Source: Fibrobacterota bacterium
GTDB lineage: Bacteria > Fibrobacterota > Fibrobacteria > UBA5070
Direction of reading: 5' to 3'
Assembly (NCBI GenBank): GCA_016715065.1
Contig: JADKBN010000009.1
Location: 62,001-126,000, forward strand
Length of the DNA stretch: 64,000 nucleotides
Position 1 is the stretch's first letter; each line of letters opens with the position of its first letter. Under the pieces are notes generated by a model. That model had not been told where the DNA came from. It saw only the letters and a list, made by a program, of their open reading frames with translations, and did no database searches. Of this stretch, positions 1 to 12,500 are shown piece after piece. The translations under genes were made by a program, and so were the position numbers.

Positions 1-2
1 CC

Positions 3-3000
3 CCCGACGAGGTGACCAAGATCCTGCTGGTTCCGGTGTATGGCGACACGACCTACGAGCGTACCGAAGACTTCTACCTGCAACTGGGACAGGTTTCGGA
101 CGCAGTGATCGATCGGGATCGCGCGATCGGCACCATCCTCGACGCCGACTCCGCGCCCGGAATCCACATCGATGACGCAGATACGGTGACGGAAGGATCC
201 AAGTCCCGGTTCACCGTTCGGTTGGATCGTCCTTCGGACATCCCTGTGCGGTGCCGGGTGGTCACTCGCAACGGAACGGCTCAGACGGGCACGGACTTCC
301 GGGCCCTGGACACCAACCTGGTGTTCTTGTCCAACGAGGGAAGCAAATCGATTCTGGTCCAGACCTACCTCGACACGGTCGCCAACGAGCGAGTGGAGAA
401 CTTTCGCGCGGTGCTGCTCTCCGTCGTGGACGCCACCACCTCCGACACCTCTGCCACCGGGTTGATCTTGGATGTCAACCCCAAGCCGTTCCTATCCATC
501 GATTCCATCGCCCCGGTGGATGAAGCCGACACCACCATCCGGTTCTGGGTGCGCATTTCGCAGGTGAGCGCCATGCCGGTGCAGGTTCGCTTTGCCACCG
601 TTGCCGCAACCGCGACCGCCAACCAGGACTACAAGGACACCTCGGGCACCTTGTCGATTCCGGCGATGACTTCGCGGATCCAGCTTCCCGCGCGGATAAT
701 CGCCGACCTCCTGGACGAGGATTCGGTGGAGAATTTCCAGATGCGCCTGCGCAGCGTCGTGGATCCCACCTTGGCGGATCTTTTCGATTCGATCGGATTG
801 GCCGGCATCCAAGACGACGATCCGCCGCCTTCCATCACGGTGTCGGACGCGACCATCCTGGAGCCCGCAGGTGTTGGCGCGAGTGCCGCGATGACCTTCA
901 CTGTCCGGCTGGATCTTCCCTCGGGCAAAACTGTCGGAGTCGCCTGGCGAACCCAGGACAGCACCGCCAAGCTCGCCGAACGGGATTACCTGTCCGCCAA
1001 CGGATCGCTTGTGTTCGCTCCGGGTCAAACCGCCAAAACAATTACCGTAAGTGTTCTCGGGGACAGCCTCGACGAATACGACGAGCACCTCAAAGTGGTG
1101 CTTTCCGCCGCCAGCAACGGCTTGATCGCCGACGCCCTCGGCCTGGGAACCATCCAGGACAACGACACGGCACCTGCCTTGCGTCTGAACGATCCGGTGG
1201 TCCGCGAAGGCACGAACATCGATACCAGGGCGACCTTCACCGCCTCGTTGGATCGTCCCAGCGGCAAGACCATCACCTTGCATTGGGCCACCCGCGACAG
1301 TACGGCCAAATCCACGGGCGCCACCGGAACAGACACCTCCGATTTCGTCGCCGCGTCGGGCGATGTGACGATTCCCGCCGGCTCCCGTTCGGTGCCAGTT
1401 CCTGTCACCATCAGGCCTGACAACTTCGGTGAACCCTCCGAATTCTTCGGCTTGATCCTGTCTCCCACCACCAATCTGGACCTGACCCGCAGCGACACCG
1501 TTGCGGTGGCCACCATCCTGGACGGCAATGGCCTGCCTGCCTTGTACATCGATTCCGTGGCTCCCGTGGTGGAGGCCGATTCCACCATCCGGTTCCATCT
1601 GCGTCTGCAGTTCCAGCGCTCGGACACCGTCCATGTCAAATTCCGGATGATCGCGGGAACGGCCGTGGGGGGTGAAGACTACCTCGACAGCACCGCCACC
1701 CTCGCCATCCCTCCGAGCACATTCAGCTACAACCTGGACCTGAAGATCCTGGACGACCGGTTCAACGAACCGGACTCGGAATTCTTCACCGTGAAGCTGT
1801 TGGAGGCCGATTCCGCCAACATCGAGGATTCCACCGGCTTGGCGACCCTGCTGGACGACGATCTTCCGCCGACGGTTTCCGTCCTGGATGGGGCGGTGGT
1901 GGAGCCAGCCGCGTTCGGCGCGGTGGACTCGCTTCGCATGAAGGTGGTCTTGTCGGCCATGTCCCACGTTCCGGCTTCCGTGGACTGGCGCACGCAGGAT
2001 GGCTCGGCGCTCTCGAATCTCGACTTTTTGCCCTCGCAGGGAACGTTGCTGTTCCCTTCCGGCGACTCCGTGCTGACGGTGTCGGTGCCGGTGGTGGGGG
2101 ACAGCCTGGACGAACCCGACGAAACCTTCGACGTGCGGCTCTCCTCGCCTTTTGACGCGACCTTGGCCGATTCCATCGGATTGGGGACCATCACAGACAA
2201 CGATACCGCCCCTGGGATCCACATCTACGGTGTGCGCACCACGGAGCCTCTGGCGGGGACCACCGCATCCACGTTCCGGATCCGACTGGACCGGCCTTCC
2301 GGCAAAGCCATTTCATTCCACTGGGCCTCGCGCGACGGCAGTGCAAAAGCTGGCTTGGATTACGACGCAGCCAACGGAAATCTGACCTTGCCCATCGGTC
2401 GCGTGGATTCCGTCTTGCGGATTTCCGTACGGGCGGATTCGATCGCGGGTGAAGGCGACGAAACCTACCAGGTCGCCCTTTCCTCGCTGGCCAACGCCTT
2501 GCCCTCCGATACCGTGGCCACCGGGACCATCGTCGACTTGCAGGGCCTTCCGGGTGTTTCCGTTTACTCGCTGGCACCGGTGGAAGAAAAAGACACCACC
2601 ATCCATTTCGTGGTGCGCTTGAACTACTACCCGGCTTTTCCCGTGCGGGTGTGGCTGCACACCCAGGCCGGAAGCGCCACCCCGGGTCTGCGCTACGTGG
2701 ACACGGCAGGATCCATCCTGTTTCCGGCCATGTCGCGGGTGGACTCCTTTGGCGTGCGGATTCTCAACGACAAGATCTCCGAGCGTGTGCCGGAAACATT
2801 CCGGATGATCCTGGATTCCGCCAAGACCGCCAACATCCTGGATCCGATCGGCATCGCGACAATTCTTGACGACGGCGACGAACCGCCCGTGGTGATCGGC
2901 CACGCCGACACCGTATCGGAAGGCACCATCGCCCGCTTCCCGGTGCGACTGACCAGCCAGACCAAGGACACCGTGTGGGTGTACTGGCGCACGCAGGACT

Positions 3001-6000
3001 CCACCGCCAGCGCGCTCACCAAGGATTTCACCGCCAATTCCGGGGTGTTGGTGTTCCTGCCCGGGCAGCGCCTGTTGAACGTCGAAATCCCCGTCCTCAG
3101 GGATTCTGTATGGGAGCCCATCGAGACCTTCAAGGTGGTGCTTGATTCGGTCCGCCAGGGTCTGTTGTCCGCCCGTGATCGCGAAGGGATCGCCTGGGTC
3201 CGCGACGAGGGCAGCCCTCCTCGCATCACGTTCCTGAAATCCGATACCTCGGTGGTGGAAGACATCGCAGGTGATGTTCCAGTGCACATCTCCATGGACC
3301 GACCAGCCTCGATCGATCTGGCCGTGGTGATTTCGGTGGCATCCACCTCCTCGGCCATGCAGGGTACGGACTTCAGCCTGCGCGATCTCGTGCTGGATAC
3401 CTTGAAAATTCCGGCTGGAGCGACTTCCGCCCGCCTGGTGGTGCGGGTGACGCCAGATAGCCTCGACGAGTACGACGAGACCGTGGATCTGGCCTTGCGA
3501 CCGCTCTCTCCTGCTGGAGCCGGAGCGCTGCTTTCCCACCGCGTGACCATTGTGGATGACGACGCGCCGCCTTCGGTGGTCTTCAAGATGGACACGATGA
3601 CTGTGATCGAGGACGTGGGGCAGGTTCGCGTGATCGCGAAACTCTCGAGGGTTTCCGCCAAGCCCGTGAATGCCAGTTACCACGTGCAGGGGACGGCATC
3701 CCCTGGGGTGGACCACGACATTTCGGCGGGGCAGTTCATCGGGTTTTCGTTCTCACCGGGCTCCGACACCGCATCCATCACCTTCAAAGTGACCGACGAC
3801 CGCATCACCGAGCCCACGGAAACGGTGGACCTCGTGTTGGACTCGGCTCTAAACGCATCTCTGGTGGTGGGGCAAACCCGGCAGATCGTGCGGATCTTGG
3901 ACAACGATTCCGCACCTGTGGTTTCCTTCGATCGCGCCGACACCACCGTGCGCGAAGACGCAGGCAAGGTACGCTTGGAATTGGTCCTGGATCATCCTTC
4001 CGCCTTCCCTGTTTCGATCGCCATCCGGGTCGCCGGAACGGCCACTTTGGATTCCCTCAAGAAGGGCTCGGATGCCGTGCTGGATTCCAGCGTGACCTAC
4101 ACGCTGGTGTTCCCGCCCATGAGCACCCGGGTCGGGTTCGAGGTTGGAGTGATCGATGATGGTCGGGTGGAGCCCACCGAAAAAATCGACCTGACCTTGA
4201 AGACGGTGGACACCACAGGCCGTGCGGGCACGGGGATGGTCTTCACCATCCTGGACAACGACCATGTGCCGGATGTCGAAATCACCAAACCCAAGGACAG
4301 TGTCCACACCTCCGATCGACTGCAACCGGTGGAATGGACCGTCGATGGCAAGCCCCAGCCGATCGATTCCGATTCGTTGCGCCAGGGATGGAATCTGCTG
4401 AAACGTTGCTTCACCGATACCGCGGCCAACGTGGGCTGCGATTCCATCCATGTCTGGGCGGATTTCACCCCGCCCGCGGTGCAGGTATTCAAAATCACCG
4501 GCAAGAATCCGCATGCACCGTCCAAGGACACGACCTGGTGGGGAGATCGGGCGCGCACGCGCTTTGGCGAAGACACCGTGTGGTATTGGAGCCGCGACTC
4601 CATATTGGCTGTGGACGGAAACTGGCAAGTATTGGTGGATACCCACTTCACCACCACGAATTTCAAAGGCGACGGGGTGTTCCCGGTGCCGGTGGCGTTT
4701 TGCGACAGTGTGGGCAATTGCGGTCGGGACACCGGCTGGATCGATTTGAAGCAATCCATCCCGGTGGTCGACATCGTGACGCCTCCGGAAGGGGCGAAGA
4801 TCGTCGTGGGGTCCATCCCGGTGCTTCATACCGTGAAGGATGCTGGCAAGACCTGGAGCGTCAACTCGGTGGAAACCATCCGCACACCGGGCAAGACGCC
4901 TCTCAAGCGCTGCTACGAGGACGACGTCGGCAACGTGGGATGCCACGAGCATTTCGTGGATGTCGAACCCATCCATGTGGTGAGTTCCACCTACTTCGAC
5001 ACCAACGGTGATGGCCGTATCGATGCCGTGGTCGTGGAGCTGGACGCCAAGTGGGTGGGATCCGACCTGCCATCTTTCGATTTCTGGCTCAACGACAGCA
5101 CACGCACTGGCCAGATGCCCGACAAGGACAAGCCTTTCTACGCCGGTCCCACCCGTGGGAAGCTTGTGGTGGTGGGCAAGGACAGCCTTTGGGTGGCGGC
5201 GGGTACCTATCTTCGCGATGCTTCGGGCAATGTTCTGCAAGGGCCGGATGGTCTCCCTCTGACCAACGTCCTTGGCGACACCGCCCGCGGATCCGATGGC
5301 CAGCCGCTGCGCGACAGCGTCGGACGCGTGTATTTCAAGGTGGCCAAGACCGGAGTCGCGGATAGCACCAGACTGTTGGTTCCTCTGATCCCACCATTCG
5401 CCTTTGGAATGACCGGGTTCGATTCACTCCAGGGCGCCACCATGAACGCCAACTGGGTGGTGGTGGATTCCAGCGGGAAAAAGGTGACGGGCAGCTTCGT
5501 GGATTCGTTCAAGGTCGACGAAAAGGTCCCGCCGGTGATTCTGGCAGCCCAGATCGCCCGCACCGAAGACTACGATCAGCAGGATACCTTGATCATCACG
5601 CCGTCGGAGAAGATCAAGATCGGCAAGGGCAAGGATTGGCTGGAGGTGTGGTCGTGCCCGGTCGGACAGCGCAAGTGCGATTCCGCCAGCAAAGTCTGGG
5701 TGAAAGTTCCCGCCGATTCGGTTCACACCATGGGCGATGGCCGCTACTGGTTCTTGGTTGCGCCCGGCGATACCGGGAGCATCCGACCGGACTACCGGGT
5801 GCGGTTCCTGAGTGATGTTTCCGATGCCAAGGGCAACGAGATCGACACCAACAACACCAATTGGTCCACTCCCGTGACTGGTGTTCCGCGTCCCAACCTG
5901 GTCAAGGTCAAGCCTCCCGGACGCATCGCTCTGATTCCGGAGAGTGAAGTTGGCAAGATCCGCCCGGGCACCATCCTTTTGAAGGTGACCAACGGTAGCC

Positions 6001-6404
6001 GAACCAAGCAGGATTGGTGGGAACCGGGTTCCGGGTACAACGTCGACCGCATCAAGGCGAACGAAGCCTGCCCCAAGCCGGAGTACTGCAATGGGCCGAC
6101 TCTCTACCTGAACCGTCCGGCCCGGATGATCTTCTACATCTACGACCAGCTGGGTACCTATGTGACCTCTCGGGACATCACCATCAGTCAGACCGACTTG
6201 GACGGGATGAATCCCGACCAACTCGATCGCGTGCAGGTGGAACTCAATTGGAACCACCACACCGACGCAGGCGAGCTTGTTGCCAGTGGTGTGTATGTAT
6301 GGCGAATCGTCAGCTGGGTGAACATGCCTGGTACCGCGATGCCCCAGATGACCAACTACTTGTACAAGGTCGGAGTGAAGATCATGGTGGAACCGCCATG
6401 GTAG
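3..6404 (+). CDS. Giant Calx-beta repeat surface protein, 5' end outside window
   Basis: The reading frame is open to the left edge: a Calx-beta segment is already running in the first codons, so the GTG at 12 is not the real start. About twelve Calx-beta modules follow over residues 40-1415, each opening with a D-D-D/N-x-x-P-P-type linker and an acidic loop such as VxEPA or VxEG. Calx-beta modules are Ca-binding beta-sandwiches found in adhesins and large extracellular proteins. The last ~700 residues form a different module: Cys-containing Ig-like segments, an EF-hand or dockerin-like DTNGDGRIDAV loop (about residue 1660), and a C-terminal FlgD-like beta fold ending in GVYVWRIV. This C-terminal module is shared with the next gene, a tandem paralog. 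The role is inferred as a secreted or cell-surface adhesin or matrix protein; the ligand is unknown. Confidence 0.85.
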   Translation, partial: PDEVTKILLVPVYGDTTYERTEDFYLQLGQVSDAVIDRDRAIGTILDADSAPGIHIDDADTVTEGSKSRFTVRLDRPSDIPVRCRVVTRNGTAQTGTDFRALDTNLVFLSNEGSKSILVQTYLDTVANERVENFRAVLLSVVDATTSDTSATGLILDVNPKPFLSIDSIAPVDEADTTIRFWVRISQVSAMPVQVRFATVAATATANQDYKDTSGTLSIPAMTSRIQLPARIIADLLDEDSVENFQMRLRSVVDPTLADLFDSIGLAGIQDDDPPPSITVSDATILEPAGVGASAAMTFTVRLDLPSGKTVGVAWRTQDSTAKLAERDYLSANGSLVFAPGQTAKTITVSVLGDSLDEYDEHLKVVLSAASNGLIADALGLGTIQDNDTAPALRLNDPVVREGTNIDTRATFTASLDRPSGKTITLHWATRDSTAKSTGATGTDTSDFVAASGDVTIPAGSRSVPVPVTIRPDNFGEPSEFFGLILSPTTNLDLTRSDTVAVATILDGNGLPALYIDSVAPVVEADSTIRFHLRLQFQRSDTVHVKFRMIAGTAVGGEDYLDSTATLAIPPSTFSYNLDLKILDDRFNEPDSEFFTVKLLEADSANIEDSTGLATLLDDDLPPTVSVLDGAVVEPAAFGAVDSLRMKVVLSAMSHVPASVDWRTQDGSALSNLDFLPSQGTLLFPSGDSVLTVSVPVVGDSLDEPDETFDVRLSSPFDATLADSIGLGTITDNDTAPGIHIYGVRTTEPLAGTTASTFRIRLDRPSGKAISFHWASRDGSAKAGLDYDAANGNLTLPIGRVDSVLRISVRADSIAGEGDETYQVALSSLANALPSDTVATGTIVDLQGLPGVSVYSLAPVEEKDTTIHFVVRLNYYPAFPVRVWLHTQAGSATPGLRYVDTAGSILFPAMSRVDSFGVRILNDKISERVPETFRMILDSAKTANILDPIGIATILDDGDEPPVVIGHADTVSEGTIARFPVRLTSQTKDTVWVYWRTQDSTASALTKDFTANSGVLVFLPGQRLLNVEIPVLRDSVWEPIETFKVVLDSVRQGLLSARDREGIAWVRDEGSPPRITFLKSDTSVVEDIAGDVPVHISMDRPASIDLAVVISVASTSSAMQGTDFSLRDLVLDTLKIPAGATSARLVVRVTPDSLDEYDETVDLALRPLSPAGAGALLSHRVTIVDDDAPPSVVFKMDTMTVIEDVGQVRVIAKLSRVSAKPVNASYHVQGTASPGVDHDISAGQFIGFSFSPGSDTASITFKVTDDRITEPTETVDLVLDSALNASLVVGQTRQIVRILDNDSAPVVSFDRADTTVREDAGKVRLELVLDHPSAFPVSIAIRVAGTATLDSLKKGSDAVLDSSVTYTLVFPPMSTRVGFEVGVIDDGRVEPTEKIDLTLKTVDTTGRAGTGMVFTILDNDHVPDVEITKPKDSVHTSDRLQPVEWTVDGKPQPIDSDSLRQGWNLLKRCFTDTAANVGCDSIHVWADFTPPAVQVFKITGKNPHAPSKDTTWWGDRARTRFGEDTVWYWSRDSILAVDGNWQVLVDTHFTTTNFKGDGVFPVPVAFCDSVGNCGRDTGWIDLKQSIPVVDIVTPPEGAKIVVGSIPVLHTVKDAGKTWSVNSVETIRTPGKTPLKRCYEDDVGNVGCHEHFVDVEPIHVVSSTYFDTNGDGRIDAVVVELDAKWVGSDLPSFDFWLNDSTRTGQMPDKDKPFYAGPTRGKLVVVGKDSLWVAAGTYLRDASGNVLQGPDGLPLTNVLGDTARGSDGQPLRDSVGRVYFKVAKTGVADSTRLLVPLIPPFAFGMTGFDSLQGATMNANWVVVDSSGKKVTGSFVDSFKVDEKVPPVILAAQIARTEDYDQQDTLIITPSEKIKIGKGKDWLEVWSCPVGQRKCDSASKVWVKVPADSVHTMGDGRYWFLVAPGDTGSIRPDYRVRFLSDVSDAKGNEIDTNNTNWSTPVTGVPRPNLVKVKPPGRIALIPESEVGKIRPGTILLKVTNGSRTKQDWWEPGSGYNVDRIKANEACPKPEYCNGPTLYLNRPARMIFYIYDQLGTYVTSRDITISQTDLDGMNPDQLDRVQVELNWNHHTDAGELVASGVYVWRIVSWVNMPGTAMPQMTNYLYKVGVKIMVEPPW

Positions 6405-6599
6405 GGAAATCCGGTCTTTTTTCGCGCTAAGTCAAGAATTGACGAAATCCTTCTGCCCCCGGGGGGCGTCCGGGGAGCTTCGCGTGGCGAGGGGCCGTAA
6501 TCGGCGTCCGTTACCTGCGATATGAACGGGGGGTGGCAATTGGACCGGAGAAGACCATATTTCAGGGAGACGATCCTTTTTTCCGCAAAGACTCACCAC

Positions 6600-9500
6600 A
6601 TGATGAAACGCTCGATTCCAAGGCTCCTTTCGCGTGCGCTCGCCGCGGTGGTATGGGTCGGGCTTCTTTCCTCCCAAGTGGAGGCGGCGATCCAGGTCCA
6701 CGACTCTCTCAACCGGTACTTCTTGTTCGGTCGCAGGGGAGTGGACATCGATTACCGCGCCACCACAGCCGCGGGTGGCTGGGTTGGAAGCGACGTGGTG
6801 GTGTCCATGGACGGTTACGACACGATCCGGTCGGTGGTGACTTCTGGCGGAAGAGTCTACTTCGAAAACAATAAAACCGAGGTTTGGGACCGGATCCGCA
6901 CCAACGGAGATTTCCTGACTCCAGACGGCAACAGGTTTCGCAGTTCCGTGTACGTGGGGGGCGAAGTCCGGACCACGAACAAGGAAAACCGTTTCGAGGA
7001 TTCCCTGTACATCGGTGGAGGCCACTTCCGTCAGCCCGCATGGGGAGTCTATTACTTCGGACCTCCGCCCGGAGTTCTCAGCCCCAACCTAGGGGTAGCC
7101 GACGTCACCCCGGCCACCACGCCCATCATGAGCGATCGGATCGTTTGGAACATGCCTGCCAAGGCGGTGGTGGCAACGGGAATCGCATTGCCAGACACGA
7201 CGTTCCAAACCGCCACGGATCTGGGGTACCAGCGTCATGTGCAGACCAATTTCAATACTCCGTTGAGTGGTGGTTTGGGACGTTGGACCTGCGGTTCCAA
7301 TCAAGCGGCAGGTGGATCCGACCTCTCAGCTTGGTGCAAGCCCGGCGACACCATTCTTCCGCCTGGCCGGTATGGCAGGTTGGATCTTTGGTATGGAACG
7401 ACGATCTACCTGACGGAAGGGGTCTACTCCTTCGATTCGATCGTTCTGCGAAACTCGCTGACCGGTACCGTACCGACGCGACTTCTGGCCGTTCAACCCA
7501 ACGGCTTGCGCACGGTGATTCTAACCCACAAAGGCCTGGAGTCCTCCGCTTCCGGAGCTCGCAATGTCATCGCTCCGGAGAAGTACCAGCTCGGTTACGG
7601 CACCGATTCGCTGCATTTCGCGGGCGGCACCATGATGGTCTACTCGGAAAAGAGCGTAACTCTCAACGTGAACACGGAGATCTGGGCCTCCGTGGTGGTT
7701 CCCAAGCCGGGGACCTTCGTGGATGTCCACGACCGGGTGCACCTCTTTGGACAGATTCTGGCCGATTCCATCCACATCCGGAACGATTTCAAGGGCACGG
7801 ATGGTCAATTCATCCCGTACTTTCCCAACAAACCGATCATCCGGGTGATCAATCTGGGCTCGCCCACGCCGGAAGGAAGCCAGGGCCAGCTCACCCGACT
7901 CAACCTCGCTTTCGATCTGGATCACATCGCAGGCGAGCTCATCCGCATCTGGTGGCGTCTGGTGGTGCCCACACGCGACACCACTGTGCTGGGAGTGCGC
8001 TACACGCCCATCGATACGGGAGCCTCCCCTGATATCCCTGGTTTCTCTTTTGGCAAGGTTTCCCTTTCCGGCATCTCGGGGGTCCAGCCCGGGATGCTCT
8101 CCAGCGATGCGTTTCAAGGGTTTGTTCGCGGGAACAATTACGATCAGCCCAATCGATACGTCATGTTGGTGGTGGATTCCGTGCGGGGTGGCACGCTGGA
8201 TTCTTCCAAGATGTGGAACGGCAAGGTCGCGATGTTCGCGGGGATCCTGGACGACGACCCACTCCCGACCTTCCGGATCCGGGATTCCTCTGTTTCGGAA
8301 GGCACCGCTCCCGGGTACACCCTCTTGAAATTCGTGGTGGAGGTGGTCGATTCCATCACCGGGGCCCCGTTGCAAGCCCAGGATGTACGCAATGCGGAAC
8401 TGTTCTGGTCGACCGTCGCCCGCACCGCCGATGCCACCGATTTCGTGCCCGTCTCCAAGGCTCGGATTCCGTTTCACTTGAAATCGGTGGATACCATCTC
8501 CGTCCAGGTTCGGATGGACACCCTCTACGAAGGCAACGAAACCTTCCTGGTACGCGTGGATTCCATGGTTCGCCTCCAGAAGGCGAGTTTACGGATGCGC
8601 GACTCCGCGGTCGGGACCATTCTGGACGATGATCTGCCTCCAACCATGGCGGTTTCCGACGCGGCAGCCGTCCTGGAAGGGGATACGGCAAGGTTCACCG
8701 TCAGGCTATCCAAGCGTAGCGCACTGGCTACCTGCTTCGATTGGAACTCGGCGGACAGCACCGCCTTGCGTGGAGTGGACTTCGCCCGCGATTCCGGGCT
8801 CAACGTATGCATTCCCGCCGGATCGCTGTCCACGCAGGTGTCCGTCCGTGCGCTGCGCGACAGCATCTTCGAATTCACCGAGCACCTCCTGGTACGGGTG
8901 GCACCCAAGTCCGGAGTGGCTTCCACCGGCAACGACCTTGTCGCCGTGGGAAGCATCGTGAACACCAATCCCCATCCCCGGCTGGTGGTCCGCGACACCT
9001 CCGTGGTTCGTTCTTCCACCGCCAACGTGACCATGAAGTTCGTCGTGTCCCTCCTCGATTCCGCCACCGGCACCACCCAAAAGCCCAGCGGCGTCGCCAC
9101 CACGTTCGATTGGACCACCGTGGCCGGCACGGCCCTGGCCGACACCGACTTCGTTTCCGCCAGCGGAACCCGCACGATTCCACCTGGTCGCAGCACCGAT
9201 ACCATCGTGGTGTCCGTGAAGCCGGATGCCCGCTACAGCCCTCCTTTGACATTTTCTGTCCAGATATCCAAGGCGACCTCCATCGCCACCGGGGTGAGCC
9301 GCCAGAACGCCACCGGGACCATCCTGAGCCAGTTCGGCCGTCCCCGTGTGATCCTGCTTCCCGATTCCCTCCAGGAAGGCGACAGTTTGCGTCGAGCCTT
9401 TCCCATGACCGCCGCGCTTCGCGATTCCGCCAGTGGCAATCCCATCGCCAGTCGCGTTCCCACGAGCTTCACTTGGACGGTCGCCGATTCCACCGCCCGT

Positions 9501-12500
9501 CTGGGCGTGGATTACCTGGGCGCCGCCACCAGCGGCTCCCTTCCTGCCGGCAACAAGGCCTGGGAGTTCGTGGCGGATTCTGCGATCGGGAACCTTCAGC
9601 GGCAGCCGGATCGGCTGATCAAGGTCGTCTTGCAGTCGTCCGATCCCAACGCCCAGACCAGCCTTTCCATCGCCCTGGGGACCATCCTCGACGACGATCC
9701 GGAACCGTTGCTTTCCGTCGACAGCGTGGTGGCCGCGCGCGATTCGGTACCGGGTTCCCGCAAGCCGATGTGGTTTCATGTGACGCTCGTGGACCCTCGC
9801 ACCGGCAAGCCCACCGCCAGCGGTTTGCCCATCACGTTTCGTTGGCAAACCGCCGATGTCACCGCCAAGGGTGGAGTCGACTACGTCTCCGACGTGTCTA
9901 CCCTGGTCTTGCGAGCCGGAGTGGCCCGCGATTCCTTCGCAGTCATGTCGCTGGGCGACGACCGATATGTGGTTCCGCTCATGTTCCGAGTCCTCCTGGA
10001 CAGCCTCCGTGGTGCCCGGGCTCGAGACAGCATCGGATTGGGGACCATTCTTTCCGGAATGCGCAAGCCTCGATTGGTGGTCAGCGGCGGTACGGTCAAG
10101 CGCTCCCAGGTGCCTGCTGAAATCCGGCCTTTGCCCTTCCAGTTCTACTTGGCGGATCCTGTCACCGGACAGCGCATGTCCTCCCGTGTGCCGCTTGCCT
10201 TCCAGTGGAGCACATTCGACAGCAGCGCTCAGGCGGGTCGGGATTTTGTGGGGGTGGTTTCGGCCAACGATACCCTAGGCGCCGGTCCGAAGGTCGATTC
10301 GCTGGCCGTTTCCACGCTGGGAATCTCTGCATATACTCCACCCCGACGCGTTGGGGTGCGAATTTCCCCTCTGGACACCACCTGGCTTCTGCCCGATTCC
10401 AGCGGATGGAAATCCACCGGGGTCATCACGGACGAGAACGAAATCTATGCGAGCTTCGCCAGCCGGGATACGGTGGTTCCCGAAGATCACCCCACACGCG
10501 TACCCGTGGTGGTGCGCCTGACCCGGAGCTCTTCCGTACCCACGAACATCGCGGTGAAGGTGGATTCCGCCCTCACCACCGCCCTCCTGGGCCGGACCTT
10601 CCGGATGAGCGATTCGGTGGCGCGCTTTGCCGCCTTCGATACCCTGGACACCCTCTGGCTGACTCCGATGCGCGACAGCATCTTCTCCGATACCCTGCAG
10701 GTGCGCCTCAAGCTGCAGCCCAACCTGATCGACAACGTCCAGTTGCTGGATCCCTCCACGATGACCATCCGGCTGGTGAACGTGGATCCGCCACCCGTGG
10801 CCCGTTTCCGCGACAGCCTGGTGGTGGTCCGCGAAAAAGACACCTTGGTGCGGGTGGTGCTGGAGCTCGACCGGCTCTCGATGATCGGGATCGTCGGAAC
10901 CGCGAAGGCCATCGGGGGATCTGCCATCGCAGGCAAGCACTATCGGTTGCAAGGCGACTTCACGTTCCCTGCCATGAGTCGTTCGACCGCGGTGGAAGTG
11001 ACCATTCTCCACGATGGCCGCTACGGGCCCGACCAGGACGTGGTGCTTTCGTGGGGAAGTTTCCGGGATTCTTCGGTGGTCACCACCGACAAATCGCATG
11101 ACCGCGAACGCATCCTGATCCGCCAAGGCGACGCCAGGCCGCACCTTGCCTTCGCTCGCGATACGCTGGTGGTCCAGGACGTGTCCGGTGGTGCGGATCT
11201 TCCCATCTTGCTGGATCCGGTGTCGGATTCCGTCGCCCTGGCCGATCTGGTCCTGGACTCCAGGCGTGGCTTGGCAAGCGGTGTTCTCATGGTGGCCGAC
11301 AGCGCCTACTCGGTGCGCATCGACACCGGTCGCACCACGACCACCTTCCGTGTCCTGCTGCAAAACGACGGCAAGGTCGGTCCTGACCGGGTGGTTCACC
11401 TGGTTCTCCGACGCGCGCTGGGAGCGGACCTGGGAGCGGATTCCGTCCTCACCTTGATCATCCGCAACACCAACGTGCCCCCGAACGTCAAGATCGTGAT
11501 TCCGGTGGATTCGTTGCGGACCAACCAGGCGATCCAGCGCGTGGAATGGACCGTGGATGGCAAGGCGCAGAAGCCTTCCGACACCCTGTTGGTGAACGGT
11601 TGGAACCGGATCGGGCGCTGTTTCACGGATACGGCCGGAAATGTGGGCTGCGACACGCACACCGTGTGGGCGGATCTGGTCGCTCCGGTGGTGCAGGTGT
11701 TCAAGATCACCGGCAAGAACCCCCACGCACCCTCCCAAGACACGACCTGGTGGGGCGACCGGGCCCGCACGCGCTTTGGCGTGGACACCGTCTGGTACTG
11801 GGTTCGCGATTCCAGCCTGAGCGCCGACGGCAAGGTCTGGAGCGTCAAGGTGGACACGCTCTTCAAGGTCACCGACTTCAAGGGAGACGGTCTTTTTCCC
11901 GTGCCGGTGGAAGCCCACGACCCGTTGGGCAACTACGGGTACGACACCGGTTGGATCGATCTCAAACAATCCTTGCCGGTGGTGACCATCCTCAATCCTC
12001 CGGACGGAGCCAACGTGGTGACCGGCAAAATCCCGGTCACCCACCAGATTGCCGATGCGGGCAAGACCTGGGTGGTCGGTTCCATCAAGAGCATCCCCAG
12101 GCCCGGATCGGATACCATCCGCCGCTGCTACGAGGACGATGTCGGCAACGTGGGTTGCGATGTGAACCGGATTTCGGTCCAGCCCGTGCAGGTGGTGCAG
12201 TCGTTCTATGTCGATCGCAACGGGGATGGCAAGGTCGATGGACTCGTGGTGGAGTTGGATTCCCCCTGGGGAACCGATCTGCCCACCTTCGACATGAGCT
12301 TCGGCGATTCCGCCCGGACCGGGCAAAAACCCGATTCCGCCAATGCCTACTACGCAGGGCCTTCGCGAGGAAAGCCGGTGGTGGTGGGCCTGGACACTTT
12401 CTGGGTGGTGGCGGGAACCTTCCTGACCGACTCCGCTGGCCGCACCCTCAAGGACCTTTCCGGGTATCCGCTCACCAACGTGCTGGGCGATTCCGTGCTG

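Noticed and set aside
3..6404. Possible CRISPR-like array suggested by regular repetition
   Set aside because: The periodic units are diverged protein modules (Calx-beta), not identical short repeats with spacers; no cas gene is present.
6450..6470. GC-rich palindrome between the two Calx-beta genes as a terminator
   Set aside because: The stem is very short and no T-run follows.
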